Source of the DNA: PCPOR2b sp965220385
Lineage (GTDB): Bacteria; Poribacteria; WGA-4E; PCPOR2b
Reading direction: 5' to 3'
Length of the DNA stretch: 64,000 nt
Assembly (NCBI GenBank): GCA_965220385.1
Contig: OZ244825.1
Span: 3,782,001-3,846,000 of the forward strand
In this document: positions 1 to 8,430 of the stretch, piece by piece
Position numbering within the stretch: position 1 is the first letter of the stretch
Layout of the letters: each line of letters opens with the position of its first letter
The notes under the pieces: model-generated
The model's database searches: none
Told to the model about the DNA's origin: nothing
The model's input: the letters and a program-made list of their open reading frames with translations, nothing else
Program-made: the position numbers and the translations under genes

Positions 1-788
1 CTCCCCTTCACCTCCATCTCCATGTGGATAGTGAGCGGTTTCCATTCCACACCGTCGCTGTCGATATAGTCTTCAAACGTGTACACCCCGTCCGGAATGG
101 TCTCGATATGACCGCGCATCAACTGCTCAGAACGCGCCTTCAACTCTCCGATGGCACCAAAGACTGTTTCCTCCCCGTAACGGTCAAGCAGCCGGGTCAA
201 CCGTTCGGCCCCAAGATTCAAGGCAGTTACCTGTGCGATAATATCTCCCTGTCGTTCATCCGGGACCCGCACATTGTGCAGGATGATGTCAAGCACCTCT
301 CTGTTCAGTTTCCCCCTGTCCAAAATCCGTATTGGTGGTAGACGAAGCCCCTCCTGATAAATCTCTGTGGCTTTGCTTGAGAATCCACCGGGCACCCGTC
401 CCCCGATGTCGGGCCAGTGCCCACTATTGGCGAGGAAGGCGGTCAGTTTCCCCTTATAGAAAACAGGCTTGACCATCTTCACATCCATCAGATGGGTCCC
501 GCCCAAATAGGGGTCGTTCACGATATAGATGTCGCCCGGTTCAATGTTCTCAATGGACTCGATCACCGTGCGGGTGGTAAATTCCATGACATAGATGAAA
601 CTCGGCAGCCCGCGCGGTCCCTGCATGATAACCTCGCCGTTGGTTTTATCGTAGATCCCGCTGGCTCGATCAAAGCCGTCAGAGATTACCGGCGAAAACG
701 CCATCCGCTCAAGGGTCGCGTCCATCTCGTCCGCGATCTGCTCCAAGCTGCCGCGGATCACGGCGAGGGTTATTGGATCTATTTTCAT
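1..788 (-). CDS. Hydantoinase B/oxoprolinase family protein, N-terminal part (cut by window edge)
   Basis: About 262 codons are visible and the frame stays open to base 1, so the C-terminus lies outside the window. The protein begins MKIDPITLAVIRGSLEQIAD and continues with the family hallmarks ERMAFSPVISDG, DIYIVNDPYLGGTHLMD (near residues 87-103) and NSGHWPDIGG, all typical of the HyuB/5-oxoprolinase B subunit. Known members perform ATP-dependent hydrolysis of cyclic amides (hydantoins, 5-oxoproline) with a HyuA partner, or act in acetone/acetophenone carboxylases. The HyuA partner is not in the window, so the substrate cannot be assigned. The ATG at 788 is the natural start because the protein aligns from its first residue with family members. 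The gene is followed upstream (to the right) by a MITE-like repeat, so its promoter must lie within or just before that repeat. Confidence 0.9.
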   Translation of the reverse strand, partial: MKIDPITLAVIRGSLEQIADEMDATLERMAFSPVISDGFDRASGIYDKTNGEVIMQGPRGLPSFIYVMEFTTRTVIESIENIEPGDIYIVNDPYLGGTHLMDVKMVKPVFYKGKLTAFLANSGHWPDIGGRVPGGFSSKATEIYQEGLRLPPIRILDRGKLNREVLDIILHNVRVPDERQGDIIAQVTALNLGAERLTRLLDRYGEETVFGAIGELKARSEQLMRGHIETIPDGVYTFEDYIDSDGVEWKPLTIHMEMEVKG

Positions 789-827
789 ATTCACTTACCT
801 TTTACTGATAACCGTTTTTGCTTATGT

Positions 828-994
828 TAACGCAAGTTGCTAGTCGTCCAACTCGCTCGGCTTGGATAGACATATCCAAGCCATCTTTGTACGTGTGCAG
901 TGGATTTGTCAATCCACTGCGAGCGGGTAATGGGCTTTATTCAGTTCCCATTCTCCCATTTTACAACATTTTCCATAACTAGCAACTTAGGTTA
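828..994. repeat. MITE-like element, copy A (167 bp)
   Basis: Left end TAACGCAAGTTGCTAGT and right end ACTAGCAACTTAGGTTA are near-perfect inverted repeats (15 of 17). Inside are two perfect stem-loops: arms GCTTGGATA/TATCCAAGC and arms GCAGTGGATT/AATCCACTGC, each around a 4-nt loop. Related copies occur at 3400-3669, 19485-19675 and 22605-22879 and a truncated one ends at 25212. No ORF of its own. The 9-mer TTATGTTAA occurs at both ends, possibly a target duplication. Confidence 0.75.
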
Positions 995-1080
995 TGTTAA
1001 GAAATCGTGCAACAGAAACCGAGTTTTTTCGGGAAAACTCGGTTTCTCCTCGTGTTTTGCACTTTCGTTTTATATGAACC
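995..1080. repeat. GAAACCGAG hairpin element, copy 1
   Basis: A long imperfect palindrome whose core stem pairs GAAACCGAGTTTT with AAAACTCGGTTTC (1015-1046); outer arms GTGCAA/TTTGCAC also pair. It abuts the MITE-like copy A directly. Four further copies lie at 22521-22604, 30838-30928, 53391-53470 and 56426-56507. The strong stem could act as a bidirectional terminator, here between the UxuA-like gene's 3' end and the hydantoinase gene's upstream region. Confidence 0.75.
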
Positions 1081-1086
1081 ACTGTT

Positions 1087-2034
1087 TTAACGATAGACCG
1101 CTTGGATCATCGACCGGATGTAGCCGACCGCAAACGCTCTGCCCGCCCACTGCGTGTTCTCTTGCGGAAAACTGGGCGTGTGATCCATCATGAACGGTCC
1201 CTCAAATCCTACCTCCCGATAGGTCTGCATCGCCTCATACATATCCACATCGCCTTCATCCACAAAGACCTCTTGGAAACTCTTGGGTGTGCCTCGAATG
1301 TTGCGAAAATGGACGTAAGCGATTTTGTTCTGCGAACCGATGCGGCGGATCGCGGAAGGCACGTCCTCTCCCATTTCACGGACACAGCCCTGACAAAACA
1401 GCATGGCGTTCATCTCACTCGGGACGGTGTTAAACGTGCGCTCGAAATGATCGAGGGTCGAGAGGATTCGGGCTGCGCCGCCAAGCGGCTCAGGAATCGG
1501 TGGATCATCCGGATGTATGGCGAGTTTTACACCCGCTTCCTCCGCCACTGGAACGATACGGGTCAGAAAATAGCGCAAATTGTCCAAGAGTCGCTCTTCG
1601 GAGATATACTTTTCAGGAACGTCCGCCGGATCTTCCATGAACTCATCGTAATCGAAGGTGCTATAGCGGACATCGCCACGTCCAATCGCTGAGGTTGTAC
1701 GGAAATTACCGATGGGCTTGAAGTTGTAGCCCAAGGTTCGGACCCCTGCGGCACCGAGGTTCCGAATCAACCTACACCACGCATCAATCTTTTCGTCTCG
1801 ATCTGGCAGGGCGAGTGAGATTTCGTCCCAACAGTTTATACCCACGTTATCCAGTTTCATCCCGTTGGAATCGACACGCCGAGCCATCTCCTTCCAAAAA
1901 TCGGCACGATCTACCCCATCTTTGAGATCGTCTGGCGGCGGGTTAATTGTAACATAATCCACACCGATGGCTTTGAATATGCTCAAATGCTCATCGTCCA
2001 TCTGAGTCCAAGGTAGCTGTTCTTGAATCAACAT
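1087..2034 (-). CDS. UxuA-like (mannonate dehydratase family) TIM-barrel protein
   Basis: 315 residues with the mannonate dehydratase layout: HPDDPP at 174-179, FCQGC at 213-217, HFRNIRGT at 242-249, DEGDVDMYEAM at 259-269 and MMDHTP at 282-287. In UxuA these loops carry the metal-binding His/Cys/Asp residues that dehydrate D-mannonate to 2-keto-3-deoxygluconate in hexuronate degradation. It is shorter than enterobacterial UxuA (about 390 residues) and closer to the short type. A paralogue lies at 7239-8204. Start ATG 2034 is preceded by GGAGGG at a rather long spacing of about 11 nt. Neighbours (sialidase-like, Gfo/Idh, Ldh) suggest carbohydrate or sugar-acid use, but the real substrate is unknown; a xylose isomerase-like epimerase role is an alternative. 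Confidence 0.8.
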   Translation of the reverse strand: MLIQEQLPWTQMDDEHLSIFKAIGVDYVTINPPPDDLKDGVDRADFWKEMARRVDSNGMKLDNVGINCWDEISLALPDRDEKIDAWCRLIRNLGAAGVRTLGYNFKPIGNFRTTSAIGRGDVRYSTFDYDEFMEDPADVPEKYISEERLLDNLRYFLTRIVPVAEEAGVKLAIHPDDPPIPEPLGGAARILSTLDHFERTFNTVPSEMNAMLFCQGCVREMGEDVPSAIRRIGSQNKIAYVHFRNIRGTPKSFQEVFVDEGDVDMYEAMQTYREVGFEGPFMMDHTPSFPQENTQWAGRAFAVGYIRSMIQAVYR

Positions 2035-2074
2035 CGTGGTTGTCTCCCTCCTTCAAATTCAGGAGAAAACGAGA

Positions 2075-2215
2075 AAAAACCCACCGCAGAGACACAGAGG
2101 GCACAGAGCAGATGGAAGCCTGGAAGATTGGGGTCAACCCCTATCCGTCCACGCTTTTCTCCGCGTCTTGTCTGTGAGATGGCGATCCCAGTGCGGTTGC
2201 AAACCGCACCCACCG
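2075..2215. repeat. Intergenic repeat-rich stretch
   Basis: Contains a CCGCAGAGACACAGAGGGCA-type low-complexity repeat (2082-2106), a pattern also present in altered form at about 9146-9175, and an inverted pair GTGCGGTT/AACCGCAC at 2191-2208. These are typical intergenic dispersed repeats. No gene is supported in 2035-2295; open frames here do not continue across it. Confidence 0.5.
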
Positions 2216-2295
2216 GGTCTGGGGAGTTTTTCTCCCCGTCTTAGCAGTTGATTTTATCTCGATTTCTGGTCTTCTCGTTTTCCCGTTTTCACCTA

Positions 2296-3381
2296 TTAAA
2301 CCTCCCAGCGTGTCGCTACCGAGTGGGTTACGCCATCCGCCAACGTGATGTAATATGTCGTCAGAATGCCCCCATCGGACAGTTGGGTCGAAATAGGATA
2401 GCCGACATCAGCTCCTCCACTTGGCACATCGGATCGGAATTCGTTGGGCGTCCCGCCGTCGTCACGCAGAACGACGACATTGTCCATGTCCCACGTAACC
2501 CCGCCGTCGTGACTCAGGACCGCGCGCACTCCCATTGGGTCTCGACGGTATCCAAAGGAACACAGTATCCGTCCATCCCGGAGTTTCAGCAGATGCGGTG
2601 GGTACCCCCAGATAGGTGTCTGCAACGGTTGCGACCAGGTGCGTCCACCGTCGTCCGACCAGGTCTCCAGCAGATTGCTGCCCTCCGTTCGTGTATGGGC
2701 GAGAACACGACCGGGAGAGACCTCCAGAAGTGATGTCTCGTTGCCGCTCACCCCCGTTACATAAGAGCCCATCGTCAACCAACGCCACGTCTTCCCTCCC
2801 TCCGCGGATCGCCAAACATAGGTTCGCCACTGGGCATCGGCGTCGGCGCCGTAGACAGGGACAAGGATCGTCCCGTCCGCGAGCCACGCTGAACGCGGAA
2901 ACGCTGTCATATGGTCAACGCCGGGCGCAGTCCATTCATCTCGTTCCCATGTCTGCCCCTTGTCAGTCGAGCGCTGGACAAACAACTTGTTGCTCCCCAC
3001 CAAAATTGCGTCCTTGTCGTTTGGGTGTGGACGTACAGTCAACCCTTGTGCTTCAGCGTCCCCCTGCTCCTCGGCTGGATAAGCCTTCCATCCAACTGTA
3101 CCAGCACAAAGATACGTCCCGTCCGGCATCACGGCGGCAAACCGGTCATATATCTCACGCGGCGATGTTCCGGGCCAGTTGTCGGGAAGTGTCGGATCAT
3201 CGGACTCCCGCCATGTTTCTCCTTCGTCTTCTGACAGCAGCACCACCCAATCGGCAACCGCGTAGTGGTCATGGAACGGCGCGACCGGAATGCCGACAGT
3301 CAACCGTCCGTCAGGAAGATGGGTTAGGACCGGAAAGGCGGCATAAAATCCCTTCCGCTTATATAGAATTGTATGGTTCAT
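2296..3381 (-). CDS. Sialidase-like BNR/Asp-box beta-propeller protein
   Basis: 361 residues with five Asp-box motifs (S-x-D-x-G-x-T-W) near residues 50-57, 138-145, 192-199, 242-249 and 290-297, evenly spaced as in a six-bladed propeller. A YKRKGFYAAFPVLTHLPDGRL start and the PVYGADADAQWRTYVWRS segment fit the sialidase/neuraminidase superfamily. No signal peptide is visible, so a cytoplasmic location or non-classical role is likely. Members range from true exo-sialidases to general glycoside-binding or hydrolysing propellers; the catalytic Arg triad and Tyr/Glu pair cannot be assigned with confidence from sequence alone. ATG 3381 has GAGGTG 5 nt upstream. A MITE-like copy lies immediately upstream. 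Confidence 0.8.
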   Translation of the reverse strand: MNHTILYKRKGFYAAFPVLTHLPDGRLTVGIPVAPFHDHYAVADWVVLLSEDEGETWRESDDPTLPDNWPGTSPREIYDRFAAVMPDGTYLCAGTVGWKAYPAEEQGDAEAQGLTVRPHPNDKDAILVGSNKLFVQRSTDKGQTWERDEWTAPGVDHMTAFPRSAWLADGTILVPVYGADADAQWRTYVWRSAEGGKTWRWLTMGSYVTGVSGNETSLLEVSPGRVLAHTRTEGSNLLETWSDDGGRTWSQPLQTPIWGYPPHLLKLRDGRILCSFGYRRDPMGVRAVLSHDGGVTWDMDNVVVLRDDGGTPNEFRSDVPSGGADVGYPISTQLSDGGILTTYYITLADGVTHSVATRWEV

Positions 3382-3399
3382 TACATCACCTCGTTGTCA

Positions 3400-3669
3400 T
3401 AACCTAAGTTGCTATTTGTCAAAGCCGCTCGGCTTGGATAGACATATCCAAGTCTCGGACTCTCCCCGATAAATCGGGACAGGCGGAACAGAGCCATAAA
3501 CACCCGGACTATAGCGCAATATCCTATGCTGATTGAGCCAAGACTGTGACGCAATGTACTAGGTATCTTGTGCAGTGGATTTGTCAATCCACTGCGAGCA
3601 GTGATTGACTCTATTTGGATTACACTCTTCCAGTTTGCAACATTTCTCATTGAACAGCAACTTGCGTTA
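3400..3669. repeat. MITE-like element, copy B (270 bp)
   Basis: Bounded by TAACCTAAGTTGCTA (3400-3414) and CAGCAACTTGCGTTA (3655-3669). It contains the same two hairpins as copy A (arms CTTGGATA/TATCCAAG and GCAGTGGATT/AATCCACTGC) separated by about 100 bp of extra sequence that includes a CCCGATAAATCGGG palindrome. It fills the gap between the GNAT gene's 3' end and the sialidase-like gene's upstream region. Confidence 0.75.
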
Positions 3670-3674
3670 TCATA

Positions 3675-4853
3675 TTAAAAATATTCGAGACTATAAGTTG
3701 TTTTGGGTGGCAGAAGCGCGGTAGCCGCCTGTGCCGCCTCGGTATTAGATGACGATACAAAGCCATGTTCTAACAGATCGGCAAGGCTTGGCTCACCCAA
3801 CCACGCCTGCGTATACTGATGGATGTCCATGCGCAAATCTCCGGTGTCACTCGGTTCGACCTGCACCCCTTCAGGACAGTAAGAGACTCGCCACGGTCCT
3901 CGGTTGGACGGGAGGATTGCATCATCAATAGCCATGGTAAAGCTTCCGGATGCCCTCGTGGAGAGTCCCGTGAGTGAGGCGGGCACATCCAACACGCGAA
4001 ACATCGACGGATTCGGGAGCTGAGCCGTCATGCCACGTGTAAACCATTTTGAGGACAAAAATGGACCGTTAGAGGGCTCGTCCCAAGTAACGGTCTGCCG
4101 ATTGATACCGGTCCCCGCCAATGCCCCAAGCATCGACTCATACCCACGCAGTGTCGCCCACACGAATTCGATAACCGATAGATCCGGATTTACCGTCAAT
4201 CTCAGCAGGGCATAGGCTTCTATTGGGTCCCCGGCGGCGAATACGAGGGGTGGCGTACCTTCGGTTTGGGTGAGTCGCGATAAGCCGAAACCCTTACGCC
4301 CCAGCCGCATCCCAGAATAGCGATGCGCGAACTGTTCGTATACCGAGTCCAGTTGTTCCCAGTCGTCCACGCTCAATTGACGCACCGGCAATACGCAGTC
4401 CATCCGGGGAAACAGCGCAACAGGACAGGTAATGCGCACGCACCGACCGCAGCACTCCCAACCAAATCGCCGATAGAAGATTTCGTGAGCGGCTCGCAGA
4501 TTCGTGACAACCTCCCCGGTGCGATGCATATCTTCAATCGACCACGTCATCATCGCACTTCCCACATGCCGTTTTCGGGTCGCCGGTGCGACAGCAACGC
4601 CACTCATGCCGCCGCATCTGAAATGTGCACCGCGGCAGGTCATTGGCGTATAAAAGATTTGGAATGCGCCGGAGACGATACCATCCGCATCCGCAACAAA
4701 CACCTGTGACCGTTCATCGGGACTTCGGAGATCAAGGGGCAGTTCCGGAGTTTCAAGTCTTGGATTGGGTTGGCCACCATCAAAGGCTGCCGACCAAATC
4801 ATCCCAACTTGTGCGCGATCATCCTCACGGTATTCTCGAATCGAGATCGCCAT
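3675..4853 (-). CDS. Eis-like GNAT family N-acetyltransferase
   Basis: 392 residues. The N-terminal GNAT domain starts AISIREYREDDRAQV and carries the acetyl-CoA-binding stretch GGMSGVAVAPATRKRHVGSAMM (about residues 80-101, Q/RxxGxG/A variant RKRHVGSA). A second degenerate GNAT-like half and a C-terminal SCP2-like region ending STEAAQAATALLPPKTTYSLEYF give the Eis-type architecture (enhanced intracellular survival proteins, about 400 residues). Eis proteins acetylate amines such as aminoglycosides or lysines; the substrate here is unknown. The start at 4853 is chosen over an upstream GTG/ATG because AGAGGAAAGG lies 6 nt before it. It sits 32 nt downstream of the Gfo/Idh gene, probably co-transcribed. 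Confidence 0.8.
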   Translation of the reverse strand: MAISIREYREDDRAQVGMIWSAAFDGGQPNPRLETPELPLDLRSPDERSQVFVADADGIVSGAFQIFYTPMTCRGAHFRCGGMSGVAVAPATRKRHVGSAMMTWSIEDMHRTGEVVTNLRAAHEIFYRRFGWECCGRCVRITCPVALFPRMDCVLPVRQLSVDDWEQLDSVYEQFAHRYSGMRLGRKGFGLSRLTQTEGTPPLVFAAGDPIEAYALLRLTVNPDLSVIEFVWATLRGYESMLGALAGTGINRQTVTWDEPSNGPFLSSKWFTRGMTAQLPNPSMFRVLDVPASLTGLSTRASGSFTMAIDDAILPSNRGPWRVSYCPEGVQVEPSDTGDLRMDIHQYTQAWLGEPSLADLLEHGFVSSSNTEAAQAATALLPPKTTYSLEYF

Positions 4854-4885
4854 ATAGAACCTTTCCTCTTGGTGCTGAACAATTA

Positions 4886-5836
4886 TCAATCATTCAAGGT
4901 GATAACTCCCTTACGCCTCTCTAAAACCGCTTCGTACAACCGCATAGACTTCAGACAATCGCTGATGCTCGCTATCGGTTCACGGTTTTCACGGATAGCG
5001 TTGACAAACTCCGTCAAGCTATGACCGTCACCGGTCAGTTCGCCGTTGCGTTGGTCGCTGTAGTTATCCGTAAAGACATTCTGGGAGTCGGCGTAGTGAG
5101 CGATCTCCCACAATCCATCAAGAACAATGTATTCCCCCTGACCGGTGATTTCGATCCGATCATAGTTGCGTTGCCAGAGGCGTTGGCTATTCAGCTGGAG
5201 GTTTCCGACCGCACCGTTCTCAAATTCTACGGCGACCGCGAAAGATCCCTGTCCGTCTACCTCGTTGTGGAAGACCGCAATCTCTTTCGCCGGACCCGCG
5301 ATATACTGCGCAAGATCGAAATGGTGGATAGCAAAATCTAACAGATACCATTGCACCGTTGGATAGGTGCCGCTACAGAAGGAGCAGAAGAGTTGCGTCA
5401 ATTGACCAAAGGACTCCTGTGCCATAATCTCTTTGGCACGGGCGACACCCAAGCTGAACCGTCGCTGAAAATTAATCATCAGTGTTTTACCGGTTCGGTC
5501 AGCGGTCTCTGCGAGCTCAGTGGCATCCGCTAAAGATGGGGCAGGCGGTTTGGGAACAAAGACGTGATAGCCTGCTTCCAAGGCTTCACGAACAAGGGAT
5601 TGACGTGGGTCGGGTCTCATGGAGATGATGAGCGCCTCCAGGTCTTCCTGCTCCCACATTTTATGGCGATCCGTGTACCAACGACCCGTACCAAATTTGC
5701 CCGCGGCATCTTTGGCTTTCGCTTCATCCATATCACAAACGGCTTGCAATGCGACGGGGGCAAGGTGTAACGCCGGATAGATAGTGTGTCTGGCAAAGCC
5801 ACCGGCACCGAGAAATCCAACACGAAGTGGTTCCAT
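4886..5836 (-). CDS. Gfo/Idh/MocA family oxidoreductase
   Basis: 316 residues with an N-terminal Rossmann fold opening VGFLGAGGFARHT (GxGxxA-type dinucleotide motif) and the family's C-terminal alpha/beta domain (SFGQLTQLFCSFCSGTYPTVQWYLLDFAIHHFDL, the H-x-x-D-L segment). Such enzymes oxidise or epimerise sugars, inositols and related polyols with NAD(P). The usual EKP motif at the end of strand 5 reads PKP (VFVPKPPAPS near residue 95): the lysine and proline are kept but the glutamate is lost. It heads a probable two-gene unit with the GNAT gene. Substrate unknown; one of four Gfo/Idh paralogues in the window. Confidence 0.88.
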   Translation of the reverse strand: MEPLRVGFLGAGGFARHTIYPALHLAPVALQAVCDMDEAKAKDAAGKFGTGRWYTDRHKMWEQEDLEALIISMRPDPRQSLVREALEAGYHVFVPKPPAPSLADATELAETADRTGKTLMINFQRRFSLGVARAKEIMAQESFGQLTQLFCSFCSGTYPTVQWYLLDFAIHHFDLAQYIAGPAKEIAVFHNEVDGQGSFAVAVEFENGAVGNLQLNSQRLWQRNYDRIEITGQGEYIVLDGLWEIAHYADSQNVFTDNYSDQRNGELTGDGHSLTEFVNAIRENREPIASISDCLKSMRLYEAVLERRKGVITLND

Positions 5837-5912
5837 AAGTTCTTTTTCCTCCTAAATGGTTTACGCAAACAACAACTACACAAAAACAGGATAACGGCAT
5901 CTGCTCTTTTTC

Positions 5913-5989
5913 AACGCAAAGGCGCGAGGTGGCAAGGGCGCAAGGAAAATCTCAAAAAGGGGTTCTTTGCGACTTCGCGTCCTTGCGTT
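5913..5989. repeat. AACGCAAAGG-type inverted repeat
   Basis: The left arm AACGCAAAGGCGCGAGG is imperfectly complementary to the right arm CGCGTCCTTGCGTT, spaced by about 45 bp. It is the common 'AACGCAAAGGCGCAAAG' type of intergenic dispersed repeat. It lies between the Gfo/Idh gene and the Ldh-family gene upstream of it. Confidence 0.6.
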
Positions 5990-6052
5990 AAATATTCTTT
6001 TAGTCCGGGACATCTCGCTCTCTCGTTCCCTCGTTTGCTCGGCTTCACAGCA

Positions 6053-7060
6053 TCAATCCCAGGGCAGCGGGACACCGAGGCGCTCACTGACTTCACGGGC
6101 GGATTCCTGCTCCATCTCGCCGTAGCGAATACCATCACGACGGTGCATTTCAACCCGTTCTTCCTCAATTCCGCCGGGTAGCAGCGCACGGTCATAGCCG
6201 GGCATCGGTTCAAATGTTTCCCGCACGTCTCGCACCATCCGATCAGTTTCGGCACGGAAAACCGCTTCGGGAACAACCGCGTCCACATGGATGGCGAGCA
6301 CCATACCTCCTAGCCGAGCCCCGCCGGGCCAACGTTCGGTTACACCGTCGTCGTCGGGAAGTGTATAGCCTGTCAATCCGCCGCCCAAGAGACCCGCGAC
6401 CGCAGTATAACCTATGCTCTTGAAAAAAGCGGCCGGGATGAGAGAGAGGAGTGGGTCATACTCTTCCCCGCGCTGATAGTCCGCCATGATGCAGGTCGCC
6501 ACGTCAAGCACCACAGACGGTTCATCGCCGCCGGGGATCGCAAAACAGAGGGGCGGATTGCCGAAGTAACCGAGTTGCGGTTTGGGATCGCTGCCAGCGG
6601 CATTGCCCAGATTCTGATAGCCCTGAACAGAGAAGCCTATACAGCCCGCCTCCATACATATCCGCGTGTAGTGCCCTGCCGAGCCGTAATGCCCGATGTG
6701 ACGCACGAGCCCCATGCCCAACCCGACCTCCTTCGCTTTGGCGATTGCTCCCTCAGTTGCTTTAACCATCGGAAGGTAGCCGAGCGTTCCGTCGCCGTCC
6801 AGAACCACGGCCGTCGGGGTTTCATGGACAAGGTGGATATTGGGCTGAGGGTTCATGTCTCCGTTTTCAAAGCCGCTACAGTAACCGTTGACCGTCCGCG
6901 TGCCGTGACTCCGCACCCCGCGAAGGTCTGAGTTGACGAGTAGGCGACTGATTAGCGCTGCGTGATCATTTGACAGCCCAGCTTTCTCAAAACAGGCGGT
7001 ACTAAAGGCGAGGAGGCGGTTCTCCTGCACATTGACAAAAGTTTCTGGGGGTCGATTCAT
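6053..7060 (-). CDS. Ldh-family (malate/L-sulfolactate/ureidoglycolate type) NAD(P) dehydrogenase
   Basis: 335 residues with the Ldh_2/YlbC/YiaK fold signatures: NSDLRGVRSHGTRTVNGY (about 48-65, with the conserved SHG His), VGLGMGLVRHIGHYGSAGHYTR (about 110-131), and the SVVLDVATCIMADYQ segment. The family oxidises 2-hydroxy acids (malate, sulfolactate, ureidoglycolate) or reduces 2,3-diketogulonate, using an unusual NAD(P)-binding fold. A segment around residues 185-235 (GEEYDPLLSLIPAAFFKSIGYTAVAGLLGGGLTGYTLPDDD) is in the position where other members bind cofactor. ATG 7060 is preceded by AAGGAGTGTTTA-like sequence, a reasonable ribosome site. Its placement among UxuA-like and Gfo/Idh genes fits sugar-acid or organic-acid catabolism, but the substrate is unknown. 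Confidence 0.85.
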   Translation of the reverse strand: MNRPPETFVNVQENRLLAFSTACFEKAGLSNDHAALISRLLVNSDLRGVRSHGTRTVNGYCSGFENGDMNPQPNIHLVHETPTAVVLDGDGTLGYLPMVKATEGAIAKAKEVGLGMGLVRHIGHYGSAGHYTRICMEAGCIGFSVQGYQNLGNAAGSDPKPQLGYFGNPPLCFAIPGGDEPSVVLDVATCIMADYQRGEEYDPLLSLIPAAFFKSIGYTAVAGLLGGGLTGYTLPDDDGVTERWPGGARLGGMVLAIHVDAVVPEAVFRAETDRMVRDVRETFEPMPGYDRALLPGGIEEERVEMHRRDGIRYGEMEQESAREVSERLGVPLPWD

Positions 7061-7136
7061 TAAACACTCCTTATAGTGTCGTTCTGGTTATAGGTAAACA
7101 TAATGCCATAACCTCCGGTTACAGGGACGTGAAACG

Positions 7137-7182
7137 TAATGCGTAATGCGTAAAAATCTTACGTATTACTCGTTACGCATTA
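7137..7182. repeat. TAATGCGTAA inverted repeat
   Basis: AATGCGTAA occurs twice on the left arm and its complement TTACGCATTA on the right arm, with TTACGTATTACTC between. This is a small intergenic palindrome between the Ldh-family gene and the second UxuA-like gene. It could terminate transcription of the Ldh gene's upstream neighbour. Confidence 0.5.
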
Positions 7183-7238
7183 TTCTTAATTTCTGCGTCA
7201 ATCTGTTAATCCGTAATATCCGTGATCATGTTCCAGGG

Positions 7239-8204
7239 TCAAGCCTCAAGAGCTCTCAACAACGCTTTCACATAAGCTACCCCGTAGGCTGAAGCTGCAC
7301 GCTGCTCTACATCGCCAATATAGTTAGGCAGATGGTCAATCTGTAATCCACCGTCAAACCCAATCTCCTGTAGGGTCTGAAGGATTTTGAACATATTCAT
7401 GTCGCCATCATCGAGGGCGACCTCCATATATCCGCCCGTCGGGATTGTTCCCTGCACGTTGCGGAAATGGGTGTGGAAGATTTTCCCTTTCTGTCCAAAA
7501 TGGCGGATGTTCTCAAAGATGTCTACACCCGACTCGTAGCAGGTGCCGATGCAATAGAGCAGACCGCTGTGATCGCTTGGGACGGCGTCGAGGATCCCAG
7601 CCCACCGTTTCGGTGAAAATTCGGTCTCCGGTAGCGGAGGATCCGATGGATGGATAATGAGTTTTACATCAAATTTTTCAGCAAGCGGAACAAGTCGCTG
7701 ATACATCTGCACACAACGTTCCCAATGCTTTTCAACCGAGAACGGTTCAAGCGGTCTCTCGGCGATGCTCTGCTTCATTAACTCGACATCAAATCCGCCG
7801 AAGGTATAATTGCCTCGGAGGGGTTTGGTATAGCCGCCCCGGTTTCCCGGATTCGCATCCCGATGTCCTGGGGTTTGTGCGAGATGCACGGGCATCGACA
7901 TAAAGGGGATTCCAACTTGACCAAAAATCTCCAGTGACTTACACAGATTGTCGAGCTCTTCTTCGCCACCCGGCGCGCCCGTCAGGAATTTCTGCGGTTC
8001 AGCGGGCGCGACACGGTAGATGTTGAGTCCGGCGGCGTTGACCCTTTCTTTTAACTTTGTCAGTTGCTCTACATCTGGATAGCCCTGTTCTACCAGTCCA
8101 GGAATGCTCTCGGCGTTATGAATGTCAAATCCATCAGCACCAATCTGTGCGGCGAACTGGATATATTCGTCCGAAAGGTCACGTTGTCTCAATAAGACTT
8201 TCAT
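7239..8204 (-). CDS. UxuA-like TIM-barrel protein (second paralogue)
   Basis: 321 residues aligning throughout with the protein at 1087-2034: IHPSDPPLPE in place of IHPDDPPIPE, YCIGTCYESG in place of FCQGCVREMG, HTHFRNVQGT in place of YVHFRNIRGT, LDDGDMNMFKIL and QIDHLPN. The metal/substrate loops of mannonate dehydratase are therefore retained, with one of the two cysteines of the CQGC-type loop moved (CIGTC). Two diverged copies within 7 kb suggest different substrates for one chemistry (dehydration or epimerisation of sugar acids). ATG 8204 has GGAGGCGAC upstream. It is divergent from the exported protein gene at 8431, sharing a 226-bp intergenic region. Confidence 0.78.
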   Translation of the reverse strand: MKVLLRQRDLSDEYIQFAAQIGADGFDIHNAESIPGLVEQGYPDVEQLTKLKERVNAAGLNIYRVAPAEPQKFLTGAPGGEEELDNLCKSLEIFGQVGIPFMSMPVHLAQTPGHRDANPGNRGGYTKPLRGNYTFGGFDVELMKQSIAERPLEPFSVEKHWERCVQMYQRLVPLAEKFDVKLIIHPSDPPLPETEFSPKRWAGILDAVPSDHSGLLYCIGTCYESGVDIFENIRHFGQKGKIFHTHFRNVQGTIPTGGYMEVALDDGDMNMFKILQTLQEIGFDGGLQIDHLPNYIGDVEQRAASAYGVAYVKALLRALEA

Positions 8205-8430
8205 AGCGGTCGCCTCCTCTTAACCAGAGAATAGCAGAATTTATTTTGGAGAACAACTCAAAAGCATCTCGTTGATAAAATAGATTGGACAAATCTATGT
8301 AGTTTGCATCGAAAATAAATGGCTTGATTTTCCTTTTCATATTGAATATACTGGTCACCAGAAACAGAAGAAGGACAGGCAGAAACAGCATAGAGAAGCC
8401 TGCCTGCCTAAACCCATAAGGAGAATAAGA

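Noticed and set aside
2616..3407. A 263-codon plus-strand open frame
   Set aside because: It lies antisense to the sialidase-like gene, is Arg/Pro-rich without family pattern, and is a shadow frame.
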